Positions 42,913 through 51,783 of a stretch of DNA of 64,000 nucleotides are shown here, piece by piece. Within the stretch, counting starts at the first letter, position 1, and every line of letters starts with the position of its first letter. The notes beneath the pieces are model-generated. The model was not told where the DNA came from and made no database searches. It worked only from the letters and a program-made list of their open reading frames with translations. Location of the stretch: the NCBI GenBank assembly GCA_964494735.1, contig CAZBSD010000005.1:38818-102817 (forward strand). Reading direction: 5' to 3'. A program made the translations under genes and the position numbers. This stretch comes from PHAA01 sp964494735. GTDB taxonomy: Bacteria; Bacillota; Syntrophomonadia; Syntrophomonadales; Syntrophomonadaceae.

Positions 42913-43692
42913 TTACAACAAGAAATGAGCCAGGATAGTGAGCGTCCCTACCCCCCAGCAATAATAGGAGAAAACTGACAAGCGTCCGTTACGGACCAGG
43001 CGCATGACTATCTTTATGGCCAAAAATCCAAACACCGCTGCGGTCAGCGGTCCCACTATATATGGCAGCACACCGCCGCTTAAACCTTCTGCGGGCATGT
43101 CCTTCAACTGTACCAAACCGGCCCCCATGATTACCGGGATGGCCACCAGGAATGAATAGCGGGCGGCGAAGGTGCGGTCCAGTCCGGCCAGCAGTCCGCC
43201 GGCGATGGTGGAGCCGGAGCGGGAGATTCCCGGGATTATGGCGATCCCCTGCAAGAGGCCGATGAACAACACATCCCAGTAGGAAGTTTCCTCCACGTCC
43301 TTCATATTAAGAGAATTATCAGCCACTTTTTCGGAGAATTTGAGCACCCAACCAGTGATCAATAAACCGATGCCGACCACCAACAACGACTCGAAGGCCT
43401 TCTCAAAATAGGGTTGGAGAAAAAATCCCATCAGTCCTGCCGGTATGCACCCAACTACTATCAAATAGGTAAGCCGGCAAAAGGGCCGCCTCAGGATGGC
43501 ATAGATGTCGTCCCAAAAGGCTGCCAAAACGGCCAACAGGGTACCCATATGGAGCAGCACATCGAAAGTCAACGCACCTTCGTTGATGCCGAAGATATGT
43601 TGAAAGATAACCAGGTGTCCCGAGCTGCTGACCGGCAAAAATTCGGTCAGCCCCTGCAGCATGCCCAAAAATAGCGCCTGTATGATCGTCAA
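42913..43692 (-). CDS. uppP: Undecaprenyl-diphosphatase UppP (BacA)
   Basis: 259 aa membrane enzyme that recycles the peptidoglycan lipid carrier. Motifs: GLTEFLPVSSSGHL at 15-28 and PGISRSGSTIAGG near 155-167, which form the active site. About eight transmembrane helices. TTG start with SD GGGGAGG, 8 nt. It has its own extended -10 promoter. Confidence 0.95.
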   Translation of the reverse strand: MTIIQALFLGMLQGLTEFLPVSSSGHLVIFQHIFGINEGALTFDVLLHMGTLLAVLAAFWDDIYAILRRPFCRLTYLIVVGCIPAGLMGFFLQPYFEKAFESLLVVGIGLLITGWVLKFSEKVADNSLNMKDVEETSYWDVLFIGLLQGIAIIPGISRSGSTIAGGLLAGLDRTFAARYSFLVAIPVIMGAGLVQLKDMPAEGLSGGVLPYIVGPLTAAVFGFLAIKIVMRLVRNGRLSVFSYYCWGVGTLTILAHFLL

Positions 43693-43722
43693 TTGGATAG
43701 CCTCCCCATAAATGCTCTAGTA

Positions 43723-43731
43723 ATTATAGCA
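43723..43731 (-). promoter_or_regulatory. Extended -10 promoter of uppP
   Basis: Minus strand TGCTATAAT, a perfect extended -10 element (TGnTATAAT), about 31 nt before the TTG start. No good -35 is visible 17 nt upstream, as expected for this class. Confidence 0.65.
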
Positions 43732-43754
43732 TAGCTGTTTGTGAAAAATTACTA

Positions 43755-43784
43755 ATAAAAGGGCACGCTCCATCGAACGTGCCC
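43755..43784 (-). terminator. Rho-independent terminator after ylzJ
   Basis: Minus strand: stem GGGCACG / CGTGCCC with ten-base loop, followed by TTTTATT. It lies 31-60 nt past the ylzJ stop and separates the tepA transcript from uppP. Confidence 0.85.
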
Positions 43785-43814
43785 ATGTTTTAACAATCAG
43801 GGATGACAACCCGG

Positions 43815-44018
43815 TTACCGAGATATGATCATACCCGGCTGATATTTCTGGTCCATGTAATCCATCGGGTCGGTGCTGTTTACTCCGATAACCCTGGCCT
43901 GATTATAGGCAAGTGGTTCAGCACTGACAAATCCGCCCGATGGCAGCGGGATCTGCACCGTTTCCCGGTATTCAACCGCATTGATGATGTCTTGGGGATC
44001 AGGCAGATAGATGATCAT
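43815..44018 (-). CDS. YlzJ-like family protein
   Basis: 67 aa. Small conserved protein of spore-forming Firmicutes, always next to tepA. Shows the family pattern YLPDPQDIINAV near the start, then QIPLPSGGFV and VIGVNSTDPMDYMD. SD GGAGG before ATG, and it overlaps the tepA stop by 4 nt. Function unknown. Confidence 0.85.
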   Translation of the reverse strand: MIIYLPDPQDIINAVEYRETVQIPLPSGGFVSAEPLAYNQARVIGVNSTDPMDYMDQKYQPGMIISR

Positions 44019-44710
44019 TGCATGAATCCTCCGCCGTCTTTGAGTTCGTGCAGTTTGCGCAAGGCGTCACCGATTCCCCCAACTTGGTCGAGAAGACCGC
44101 AATCCACCGCATCACGGCCCACCAGGACCGTACCGATGTCGCGAGCCAGGTCCCCAGTCCTGAACATCAGTTCGCGGAATTTGGCCTCGCTGATATGGGA
44201 GTGCTCAACTACAAATTTGACCACCCGGTCCTGCATCTTGTCGAGGTATTCATACGTTTGTGGTACCCCTATAACCAATCCGGTCAGCCGAATGGGGTGG
44301 ATGGTCATGGTAGCAGTGGGGGCGATAAAGGTATAATCGGTGCTCACCGCGATGCTGGATCCGATCGAATGCCCTCCTCCAACCACAATCGATACGGTTG
44401 GTTTGGACAAGCCAGCGATCATTTCAGCCAGCGCCAGGCCCGCCTCGACATCGCCCCCGACCGTATTGAGGACAATAAGCAGCCCTTTGATCTGGGGATT
44501 CTCTTCTATGGCTACCAACTGCGGTATTACATGTTCGTAGCGGGTGGTCTTGTTCTGGGGTGGCAGGACCAGGTGGCCTTCTACCTGACCGGCGATAGTC
44601 AGACAATGGAAGTCGCTCTTAAAATTCGGTATCTCTACCTGGCCCAGTTCCTTTATATTCTCGAGTTTGGGGTTCTGTTCAGGCGCCTGGGTCTCCGGAT
44701 TCTCATTCAA
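44015..44710 (-). CDS. tepA: ClpP-fold protease TepA (translocation-enhancing)
   Basis: 231 aa. ClpP-like serine peptidase that helps protein export in B. subtilis and also degrades small spore proteins in some species. Catalytic Ser in GGGHSIGSSIAV near residue 112, His in MTIHPIRLTG near 137. The N-terminal 40 residues (acidic, Pro/Gln-rich) are unlike true ClpP. TTG start with AAAGGGG about 10 nt upstream. Downstream of rnj, its standard place. Confidence 0.92.
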   Translation of the reverse strand: MNENPETQAPEQNPKLENIKELGQVEIPNFKSDFHCLTIAGQVEGHLVLPPQNKTTRYEHVIPQLVAIEENPQIKGLLIVLNTVGGDVEAGLALAEMIAGLSKPTVSIVVGGGHSIGSSIAVSTDYTFIAPTATMTIHPIRLTGLVIGVPQTYEYLDKMQDRVVKFVVEHSHISEAKFRELMFRTGDLARDIGTVLVGRDAVDCGLLDQVGGIGDALRKLHELKDGGGFMQ

Positions 44711-44818
44711 GTGGATGTACCCCTTTCTACGTTGGCATGATTTTTCTTAGATTTGCCGCAACCCCATCAAAACATACATCCGCCCATCTTACTGTCAGGT
44801 TTCGCGAAATGGGTCAAC

Positions 44819-44850
44819 AAAAAAATCCCCCGCCGTTGCCAGCGAGGGAT
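44819..44850 (-). terminator. Rho-independent terminator of rnj
   Basis: Minus strand: 9-bp stem ATCCCTCGC / GCGGGGGAT (one T-G pair) with an eight-base loop, then seven T. It lies 38-69 nt past the rnj stop. Confidence 0.88.
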
Positions 44851-44887
44851 GGTCGGGTCGAAAATACCATGGCTAGGGACAATGCCG

Positions 44888-46549
44888 CTAGATCTCCATA
44901 ATTATGGGCATTATCATCGGACGCCGTCCGGTCACCTCGAAAAGATGCTTGCCCAGCTTGTCGCGGATCTGAGATTTTATAATTGCCCATTCGGTGACAT
45001 TCTTGCGGGCTGACTGCTCCATGGCTTCACGGACCTTGAGCCTGGAGTTTTCAATAAGCTGCTCCGATTCCCGTACATAGACGAAGCCCCTGGTCACTAT
45101 ATCCGGACCAGAAACGATCTCGCCGGTCTCTTTGTTGATCGAAACCACCACGATCATGATGCCGTCCTGGGACAATTGGCGCCGGTCGCGCAGCACGATA
45201 TTACCAACATCGCCCACCCCCAGTCCATCCACCAATATCTTACCGGCGGTAACCTTGCCGGCTACCTGGGCTTTCTTCTTACTGATCTCGACTATTTGTC
45301 CATTCTCCACCACGAAGATCCGTGACATGGGAATTCCCAGACTGGCAGCGATCTTGGCGTGTTTGGTGAGATGCCGGCTCTCGCCATGGACCGGGATAAA
45401 ATAGCGGGGTTTAATAAGGTTCAAGACCAATTTCAATTCTTCCTGGGAAGCATGTCCGGAAACGTGTACCCCCATCTCCCGTTCGTAGATAACCTCGGCA
45501 CCCTGCTTGAACAACAGGTCGATAGTCCGGGAAACCATTTTTTCATTGCCGGGGACTGGGGTTGCCGAAATGATTACCGTATCACCGCTGTTGATACCCA
45601 CCCAGCGATGGTCGGCAGTCGCCATCCGGGTCAAAGCCGACATGGGTTCCCCCTGCGACCCGGTAGTGGCGATAACCAGCTTTTCAGGGGGATAGCGGTT
45701 GATCTCCTCCAACTCGATCAAGGTGTTGTCAGGAATATCGATATAGCCGAGCTGGACTGATATCCGCACATTATTCACCATACTGCGGCCTACCACCGCT
45801 ACCTTGCGGTCATATTTGACGGCGGTATCGATTACCTGCTGGATACGGTGGACGTTGGAAGCGAAAGTGGTTACTATAATCCGCCCTTCACACCTGCCGA
45901 AGACTTCATCGAAGGTGCGTCCCACCACCTTTTCGGATTGTGTGAACCCAGGTCGGTCGGCATTGGTGCTGTCGCTCAACATCACCAGCACACCTTTTTC
46001 GCCCAGTTCCGCCATCTTGCGGAAATCTATGACTTGTCCATCCACGGGCGTCTGGTCGATTTTGAAGTCGCCGGTATGAAATATGATACCCAAGGGAGTA
46101 TGGATGGCTATCCCCAGTGCATCGGGTATGCTGTGACTGACTCGGAAGAATTCGATCTCCAGCTGGTCGATTTTGATAATGTCCCGGGGACGGACGATGT
46201 TCAACCGGACATTACCCAGGCTGTTCTCCTTCAGTTTTCCTTCCACTATGCCCAGGGTCAGCTTGCTGCCATAGATAGGAGGGTTGATCTCCTTGAGGAC
46301 ATAAGGCAATGCCCCCACATGATCTTCATGCCCGTGGGTTAATAGGATAGCTTTGACCTTGTCTTTGTTTTCAATCAGATAAGAAATATCAGGAATGACT
46401 ATATCAATACCCAGCAACTCGTCCTCGGGAAACATGAGTCCGCAATCGATGACTACAATAGTATCCTGGTATCTGATTGCCATCATGTTTTTGCCGATTT
46501 CCCCCATACCGCCCAGGGGAATTATGTTCAGCCGTGCATCATCAGGCAC
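44888..46549 (-). CDS. rnj: Ribonuclease J
   Basis: 553 aa. 5'-3' exo- and endoribonuclease of the beta-CASP metallo-lactamase family. Zinc motif LTHGHEDHVGALPY near residues 70-83, FHTGDFKID (Asp), the beta-CASP motifs VTTFASNVHRI and TGSQGEPMSA, and HVSGHASQEE. The C-terminal domain (about 450-553) is complete. GTG start with GGAGGTG. It follows dapA, as rnjB does in B. subtilis; only one RNase J is in the window. Confidence 0.95.
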   Translation of the reverse strand: MPDDARLNIIPLGGMGEIGKNMMAIRYQDTIVVIDCGLMFPEDELLGIDIVIPDISYLIENKDKVKAILLTHGHEDHVGALPYVLKEINPPIYGSKLTLGIVEGKLKENSLGNVRLNIVRPRDIIKIDQLEIEFFRVSHSIPDALGIAIHTPLGIIFHTGDFKIDQTPVDGQVIDFRKMAELGEKGVLVMLSDSTNADRPGFTQSEKVVGRTFDEVFGRCEGRIIVTTFASNVHRIQQVIDTAVKYDRKVAVVGRSMVNNVRISVQLGYIDIPDNTLIELEEINRYPPEKLVIATTGSQGEPMSALTRMATADHRWVGINSGDTVIISATPVPGNEKMVSRTIDLLFKQGAEVIYEREMGVHVSGHASQEELKLVLNLIKPRYFIPVHGESRHLTKHAKIAASLGIPMSRIFVVENGQIVEISKKKAQVAGKVTAGKILVDGLGVGDVGNIVLRDRRQLSQDGIMIVVVSINKETGEIVSGPDIVTRGFVYVRESEQLIENSRLKVREAMEQSARKNVTEWAIIKSQIRDKLGKHLFEVTGRRPMIMPIIMEI

Positions 46550-46615
46550 CCAAACACCTCCACATTATTCAATTATTTATTAACAACTTAAATCCGCTCA
46601 TTATCCGTCCAGATA

Positions 46616-46644
46616 ATTATAGACCATTGATGAATCCGATTCAA
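46616..46644 (-). promoter_or_regulatory. rnj promoter
   Basis: Minus strand TTGAAT (46644-46639), 17-nt spacer, TATAAT (46621-46616), about 70 nt ahead of the rnj start codon. Confidence 0.72.
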
Positions 46645-46739
46645 CCGATTGGTTACTAATAAATGAAGCCGAAGTCTCGGCCCCAACTGCACATCCAGCC
46701 AGGCGTTCAGCAGCCCATGTGCTGTCTTTATTTGAACAG

Positions 46740-46770
46740 CAAAACAGCCGGCCACAAGGTTCCGGCTGTT
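46740..46770 (-). terminator. Rho-independent terminator of dapA
   Basis: Minus strand: 9-bp stem AACAGCCGG / CCGGCTGTT with ten-base loop, followed by TTGCTGTT. It lies 41-71 nt past dapA and closes the dpaA-dapA transcript before the rnj promoter. The T-run is short. Confidence 0.72.
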
Positions 46771-46810
46771 ATGAATACAGGTATAAGGCACAAAAACTTG
46801 ATTAATAGGT

Positions 46811-47686
46811 CTACAAGAGATTGTAACTGGTCAACAATTGTTTCAATTGGGTGATCTCACCTACGTTGGCCCCGCACATGGGTAGGCGCACCCCGCCCAC
46901 ATCCATGCCCATGAGATTCAAAGCCTGTTTCACCGGTACCGGATTGGTAGTGATAAACAGACCCTTGAACATTCCGAACAGCTCATTGTGCAGCGCTTGG
47001 GCACCCTTTACGTCTCCTGCCGCGAAGGCTTCCATCATCTGTTTTATCTGCGGGCCGATCACGTGGGAGGCGATGCTCACAACCCCTTGCCCCCCCAATG
47101 CCAGCATGGGCAGGGTCAAGGAATCATCCCCAGAGTATACAGACACTTTCTCGGGCAATATGTTCTTCAAAACCGACATCTGATCCATCATCCCGGTCGA
47201 TTCCTTCAGTGCCACAACATTATCAAGCGCCGCCAGCCGGGCAACCGTTTCCGGCAGCATATTGATACCGGTGCGGCTCGGTATGTTGTAGAGCATGATA
47301 GGGATGGAGACGCTCTCGGCCACCGCCTTATAATGCAGGTACAGACCTTCCTGGGAGGGCTTATTGTAATAAGGCACCACTAGTAATAGGCCGTCCACGC
47401 CCAGTTTTTCGGCTCCCTGGCTGAGTTGTATGGTCTCCTGGGTATTATACGAACCGGTACCGGCCCAAACCTCTGCCTTATCACCCACGGCAGCCTTGAC
47501 CTGGGCAAAAAGCTGCAATTTCTCGTCCTTGCTGAGCACCGGTGATTCTCCCGTAGTACCGCTTACCACAATACCGTCACTGTCACGCTCGACCAGGAAT
47601 TGGGCCAATTCAGCGGCCTTCTCATAATTTACCTGCAGTTGATCATCGTAGGGTGTTACCATAGCCGTAAACATTCTAAAGCTCAT
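46811..47686 (-). CDS. dapA: 4-hydroxy-tetrahydrodipicolinate synthase
   Basis: 291 aa. Condenses aspartate semialdehyde with pyruvate. TIM barrel: VSGTTGESPVLSKDEK near 41-56, Tyr in YNIPSRTGINM near 134, and the Schiff-base Lys in VALKESTGMMDQ near 160. SD GGGGATGA before ATG. The gene follows lysC by 24 nt, so flux from aspartate to the DAP/dipicolinate branch is encoded in one operon. Confidence 0.96.
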   Translation of the reverse strand: MSFRMFTAMVTPYDDQLQVNYEKAAELAQFLVERDSDGIVVSGTTGESPVLSKDEKLQLFAQVKAAVGDKAEVWAGTGSYNTQETIQLSQGAEKLGVDGLLLVVPYYNKPSQEGLYLHYKAVAESVSIPIMLYNIPSRTGINMLPETVARLAALDNVVALKESTGMMDQMSVLKNILPEKVSVYSGDDSLTLPMLALGGQGVVSIASHVIGPQIKQMMEAFAAGDVKGAQALHNELFGMFKGLFITTNPVPVKQALNLMGMDVGGVRLPMCGANVGEITQLKQLLTSYNLL

Positions 47687-47710
47687 ATCCTCATCCCCAT
47701 CTTTCTCTAA

Positions 47711-48940
47711 CTAATAATTACCCAGCTCGAACTTATCATGTAAGGCCTGTACTGCTTTCTTCATATCTTCCTGCTTAACCAGGCACCATATGTTGGTATA
47801 CGAGTCTCCGGCTTGCAGTATATCGATGTCCTTTTCCTCCAGAGCCTCGACTACTTTAAACATTATACCAGGGATCCCGGTCATGGCTGCCCCAACCACG
47901 GCAACCTTGGCGCAATTGATCTCCATGTCCGGATTCAATCCCAGTTCCTTCAATATTATTTCGGCCCGTTGGGCTTTTTCGCGGCTGACGGTGAACATAA
48001 TCGACGATGGCTGAACGGTAATAAAGTCGACGCTTATATTCGCCCCGGCCATAGCCTTAAATACCGTCAAGTCAGTCCTGCCCTGAAGACGACTCTGGTC
48101 TTGCTCTACTTTGATCTGCACTACATTGGATGTATAGGTGATCCCAGTGATCAGGCGATCACTGATGATCTTGACCGGTTCGTTGATAGTGTAGACTTGA
48201 TTGGATACAAAAGTCCCGGGCGAATCCAGGAAAGTGGAACGGATCCGCAGGGGGGTTCCCTTCTGCATGGCAATTTCAATTGCCCGAGGATGGACTACTT
48301 TGGCACCATCACGGGCCAGTTGGCATATCTCATTATAATTTATCGAATCGAGCAGGCGCGCGTTGTCAACGATACGCGGATCAGCCGTCATAACCCCCTC
48401 GACATCGGTATAGATATCAATATATTCTGCATTCAAGGCTACTCCCAAAGCCGCTGCGGTAGTATCACTGCCGCCGCGACCCAAGGTGGTCTGGTCGCCG
48501 CTGTCACTAATTCCCTGGAATCCGGCCACTACCGCTACCAAGCCTTGCTCAAGGTAGTCCATTATCTTCTGGGGTTTCACATAAAGGATGTGGGCATCAC
48601 CAAAATTACCGTCGGTAACTATACCCGCCTGTTCTCCGTTCAGGAATGTTGCCGGCATCCCCTGGGCGGTTAGCTGATTGGCCAGCAGCACACCGCAGAT
48701 GGTTTCCCCGCATGACAAAAGGATATCCAGTTCCCGCGGCAAGGGTTCAGGATTGACCTGTTTGACCAGATTGATCAGGGTATCAGTTGCATAGGCGGCG
48801 TTTTCACGGCCCATGGCTGAGACTACCACTACTGATGCATAACCGGCTGCTTTGGCATCTGCTACTATATCGCATACCCTAGATCTTAATTCGTTGGTCG
48901 CCAGGGATGTTCCGCCGAACTTCTGAACTAAAATCTTCAA
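47711..48940 (-). CDS. lysC: Aspartate kinase
   Basis: 409 aa monofunctional aspartokinase. KFGGTSL at the N-terminus, then the amino-acid kinase domain (to about 245; TLGRGGSDTTAAAL), and two ACT domains (about 265-405) that bind lysine. TTG 48940 with GGAAG nine nt upstream gives MKILVQKFGGTS; a GTG at 48949 overlaps the SD. Corresponds to dapG of the Bacillus dap operon. No lysine riboswitch is seen upstream. Confidence 0.93.
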   Translation of the reverse strand: MKILVQKFGGTSLATNELRSRVCDIVADAKAAGYASVVVVSAMGRENAAYATDTLINLVKQVNPEPLPRELDILLSCGETICGVLLANQLTAQGMPATFLNGEQAGIVTDGNFGDAHILYVKPQKIMDYLEQGLVAVVAGFQGISDSGDQTTLGRGGSDTTAAALGVALNAEYIDIYTDVEGVMTADPRIVDNARLLDSINYNEICQLARDGAKVVHPRAIEIAMQKGTPLRIRSTFLDSPGTFVSNQVYTINEPVKIISDRLITGITYTSNVVQIKVEQDQSRLQGRTDLTVFKAMAGANISVDFITVQPSSIMFTVSREKAQRAEIILKELGLNPDMEINCAKVAVVGAAMTGIPGIMFKVVEALEEKDIDILQAGDSYTNIWCLVKQEDMKKAVQALHDKFELGNY

Positions 48941-48952
48941 TAGGTTCACTTC

Positions 48953-49969
48953 CTAATATAGGTTTTGAGCCACAACAATCTCCGCGATCTGAATGGCGTT
49001 GGTGGCCGCGCCCTTACGGATCTGGTCAGCCGCCACCCATATGGCCAAGCCGTTTTCAACGGAGATATCCTTCCTTATCCGGCCTACGAAAACCTCATCG
49101 CGGTGTGAGGTGCAGAGGGGCATCGGATATACTTTGGCGCCGGGGTCGTCCATAACCACCACTCCCGGGGCGGATTGCAGAACCTTACGGGCTTCATCGG
49201 CTCCCAACGGTCTTTCCGTTTCCAGATTGATGGATTCTGAATGGCTGCGGAAAACCGGAACTCGTACCGCGGTAGGCGCCACCTTTAGATCAGCAATACC
49301 CATGATCTTGCGGGTCTCCCAGACCAGCTTCATCTCTTCGCGGGTATAATCGGCCTGAACAAATTCATCAATATGCGGTATCAGATTGAAGGCAATCTGG
49401 TGTTGGAAAACCTGGGGCGTTACCTGGCCGTCCTGAAGATAATCGCGGGCCTGTTGGTAGAGTTCGTCCAGCCCTGCCTTACCAGCCCCAGAGACGGCCT
49501 GATAGGTGGAGACGACTACCCTTTTGATCCCGGCTGCCAAATGAATGGGGTTGATGGCTACCACCATTATGATGGTCGAACAGTTGGGATTGGCAATAAT
49601 ACCCTTATGAGAGGCTATAGCCGCGGCGTTAACCTCAGGGACTACCAAGGGCACGTCTTGTTCCAGGCGGAAAGCATAGCTGTTATCGATGACTACACAA
49701 CCGTTGGCTGTTGCTACCGGGGCCAACGTCCGGCTGATGTCGGTTCCAACCGCAAATAAAGCCAGGTCAGATCGTTTAAACGCCTGTGCATCAGCGATGC
49801 CCACGGTTAAAGTCTGACCCTTGAACTTGAGCTTGGTGCCAGCCTCACTGGGGTCAGCCAAGCATAACAGTTCTCCGGCGGGGAAATTTCTTTCCTCCAG
49901 GACTTTGAGCATCTCCTGTCCGACTGCACCCGTAGCTCCAACTACAGCTAGTTTTACATTGTCAGCCAC
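48953..49969 (-). CDS. asd: Aspartate-semialdehyde dehydrogenase
   Basis: 338 aa. NADPH-binding GATGAVGQEMLKVL near the N-terminus, catalytic Cys in NPNCSTIIMV near 128, and substrate residues in STYQAVSGAGKAG (about 155-167). The C-terminal RVPVFRSHSESI has the catalytic His. GTG start, SD AGGAGGTA, 5-7 nt. Provides aspartate semialdehyde for dapA next door. Confidence 0.96.
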   Translation of the reverse strand: MADNVKLAVVGATGAVGQEMLKVLEERNFPAGELLCLADPSEAGTKLKFKGQTLTVGIADAQAFKRSDLALFAVGTDISRTLAPVATANGCVVIDNSYAFRLEQDVPLVVPEVNAAAIASHKGIIANPNCSTIIMVVAINPIHLAAGIKRVVVSTYQAVSGAGKAGLDELYQQARDYLQDGQVTPQVFQHQIAFNLIPHIDEFVQADYTREEMKLVWETRKIMGIADLKVAPTAVRVPVFRSHSESINLETERPLGADEARKVLQSAPGVVVMDDPGAKVYPMPLCTSHRDEVFVGRIRKDISVENGLAIWVAADQIRKGAATNAIQIAEIVVAQNLY

Positions 49970-49999
49970 GTTACTACCTCCTGCACATTGCGTTATCTA

Positions 50000-50029
50000 T
50001 GATTATGCTTTCATATTCTAACATAATCA
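50000..50029 (-). repeat. Inverted repeat in the dpaB-asd interval
   Basis: 8-bp perfect arms TGATTATG / CATAATCA around a 14-nt loop, about 30-60 nt before the asd start. Without a T-run, so not a terminator. Possible mRNA processing structure or operator between sporulation-specific dpaAB and the general asd-lysC-dapA genes. Confidence 0.5.
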
Positions 50030-50038
50030 CAGAATCAT

Positions 50039-50635
50039 CTACAATGTTCCCAGTAAAAGTGGCTGTACCTGCTTACCCTGCAATGCACACACGGCTGTAT
50101 CAACTACCTGGTCCAAATTGGCTACCAATGAATTGCCTTTTTGAAAAGGATCATCCTGGCGGAAGGGCACAAAAAAGATGTTTTTCATGTTCAGCAGCAT
50201 ACCCAGATTACGGGCGTTAATACCTAGGGCGTCATTGGTCGAGATGGCAATAACAACCGGTCGCTGGTTGCGCAGGTGCGCTTTTATAGCCATCAAGGCT
50301 GGGGTGTCAACTATGCCATTGGCCAATTTGGCTATGGTATTGCCGGTGGCCGGCATTACAATAACCAAATCCAGCAGGCGCTGGGGGCCGATCGGTTCAG
50401 CCCCGGTGATAGTGTTAATGATCGTTTTGCCGGTTATGCCCTGGAGGAATTCTTTTAAGTCGGCAGCCTGGTAAAATCTGCTGTCGGTGGTATCGACCGA
50501 GTTGGAGATGATCGGGTAGATTATTGCCCCCTCAGCGATTAGATTCACGATTTGTTGACGGGCTGCATCCATGGTGCAATGTGAACCGGTCAATACTGTT
50601 CCTATCTTTACTCCGGTCAATCTTGTTTCATTCAT
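50039..50635 (-). CDS. dpaB: Dipicolinate synthase subunit B
   Basis: 198 aa flavoprotein-like subunit (SpoVFB) of the enzyme that makes dipicolinic acid, the Ca2+ chelator of the spore core. GTVLTGSHCTM near 11-21 binds FMN in this family; MPATGNTIAKLANGIVDTP near 95-113 and DALGINARNLG near 138 follow. ATG 50635 with AGGGGGTGA upstream. Directly downstream of dpaA; acts in the mother cell. Confidence 0.95.
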   Translation of the reverse strand: MNETRLTGVKIGTVLTGSHCTMDAARQQIVNLIAEGAIIYPIISNSVDTTDSRFYQAADLKEFLQGITGKTIINTITGAEPIGPQRLLDLVIVMPATGNTIAKLANGIVDTPALMAIKAHLRNQRPVVIAISTNDALGINARNLGMLLNMKNIFFVPFRQDDPFQKGNSLVANLDQVVDTAVCALQGKQVQPLLLGTL

Positions 50636-50647
50636 TCTGATCACCCC

Positions 50648-51565
50648 CTACGAACCAAACTGCAGTTCTTTTTCGGATGGCGAGAACTCGGCTATCAATA
50701 TCCTCGGTACTACATCGGCCAGGATCTTTCCAGCCGATACCGGGGCCACTTTGCCGGGTAAACCTGGAGCCAGGATGGCCTTCAACCCATAGGCATTGGC
50801 CGCTTCAAAATCAGTCCCACCCGGCTGAGTGGCCAGGTCAACTATCAAAATATCAGGATTGGCGTATTTGAGTACCTCGCGGTTCAGGATCATTTGGGGG
50901 ACGGTATTGAAAACGATGTCACTATTGCGCATGATCTCATGCATGTCGTCATAGGTCGCCCGGCTGCAGCCCATCTGGTAAGCCCGCGCCAATTGGCCGG
51001 GATTGCGTGCTACTACGGTCACCTCTGCTCCCAAGGCTTTCAATGTTGCCGCCATGGTGACGGCTACCCGACCGAAACCGATAACGCTGGTACGGCTGCC
51101 GTGGATGGTGCTTAACGTCTCTTCCATGGCTATCTGCAGCGCACCTTCCGCGGTCGGGATGGAATTCAGGATAGCGATCTCATCCATCTCCACGATCTCC
51201 AACAGTCTGAACCGGTATTTTTCCGCCCAGTCCTTCAGGAACTTGCGGGCCGATCCTATGATCACCAAGGCGTTCGGGGCCATACTGACTATCGCGGGTT
51301 CAGTCAGCAGCAGTTCCTGATCAGAATAGACGGCCCTGACCACCCCTTTCTCGCTGGTACCCGGCAAAGGCAATATCAATACCTCGATGTCCTTGCAGGC
51401 CTGCTCAACGCCGCCCACTACAAAGGCCCCGTGGCAGACCCGTTCTTTGGGAAATCCGGTTACTACAACAGTAGCACCGCGTCTAACCAACTCTTCCACC
51501 AGGATCAGTTCCCGGTCATCTCCACCAATCACCGCTATCTTGATTCCAGACAGGATTGAACACAC
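50648..51565 (-). CDS. dpaA: Dipicolinate synthase subunit A
   Basis: 305 aa (SpoVFA). N-terminal domain with IAVIGGDDRELILVEELVRRG, then an NAD(P)-binding Rossmann domain with SVIGFGRVAVTMAATLKALG near 155-175. Oxidises the dapA product to dipicolinate together with DpaB. GTG start with GGAGGTG. A possible SigK-type promoter lies 45-75 nt upstream. Confidence 0.96.
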   Translation of the reverse strand: MCSILSGIKIAVIGGDDRELILVEELVRRGATVVVTGFPKERVCHGAFVVGGVEQACKDIEVLILPLPGTSEKGVVRAVYSDQELLLTEPAIVSMAPNALVIIGSARKFLKDWAEKYRFRLLEIVEMDEIAILNSIPTAEGALQIAMEETLSTIHGSRTSVIGFGRVAVTMAATLKALGAEVTVVARNPGQLARAYQMGCSRATYDDMHEIMRNSDIVFNTVPQMILNREVLKYANPDILIVDLATQPGGTDFEAANAYGLKAILAPGLPGKVAPVSAGKILADVVPRILIAEFSPSEKELQFGS

Positions 51566-51609
51566 CTAAGTCCACCTCCGGGTTTTTACTCTGTGACTAG
51601 AGTTAATAG

Positions 51610-51638
51610 CATTATATGTACTGCGCATAAACCTGTGT
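51610..51638 (-). promoter_or_regulatory. Candidate SigK-type promoter of dpaA
   Basis: Minus strand ACACA (51638-51634), 15-nt spacer, CATATAATG (51618-51610), near the SigK pattern kmACm - 16 - CATAnnnTA. B. subtilis spoVF is SigK dependent, which motivates the call; the match is imperfect and an overlapping TATAAT could serve sigma-A. Confidence 0.35.
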
Positions 51639-51663
51639 CTGTCCCACCATTTGCTCGTAACCA

Positions 51664-51687
51664 AGAAAAAAGAGAGCTTGCGCTCTC
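51664..51687 (-). terminator. Rho-independent terminator of dapB
   Basis: Minus strand: stem GAGAGC / GCTCTC, loop GCAA, then TTTTTTCTT. It lies 97-120 nt past dapB and makes dapB a separate transcript from dpaA. Confidence 0.85.
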
Positions 51688-51783
51688 ATCGATTCAGACC
51701 ATAGTATTTTGGGAATAATTCAGGGACAGGCGACGGCTTCAGCATACAAAGGAGTCAATCCTCAGCAGTACTGATGGTAGTGG

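Noticed and set aside
48941..49000. Lysine riboswitch upstream of lysC
   Set aside because: asd ends only a few bases before lysC; there is no room for the element.
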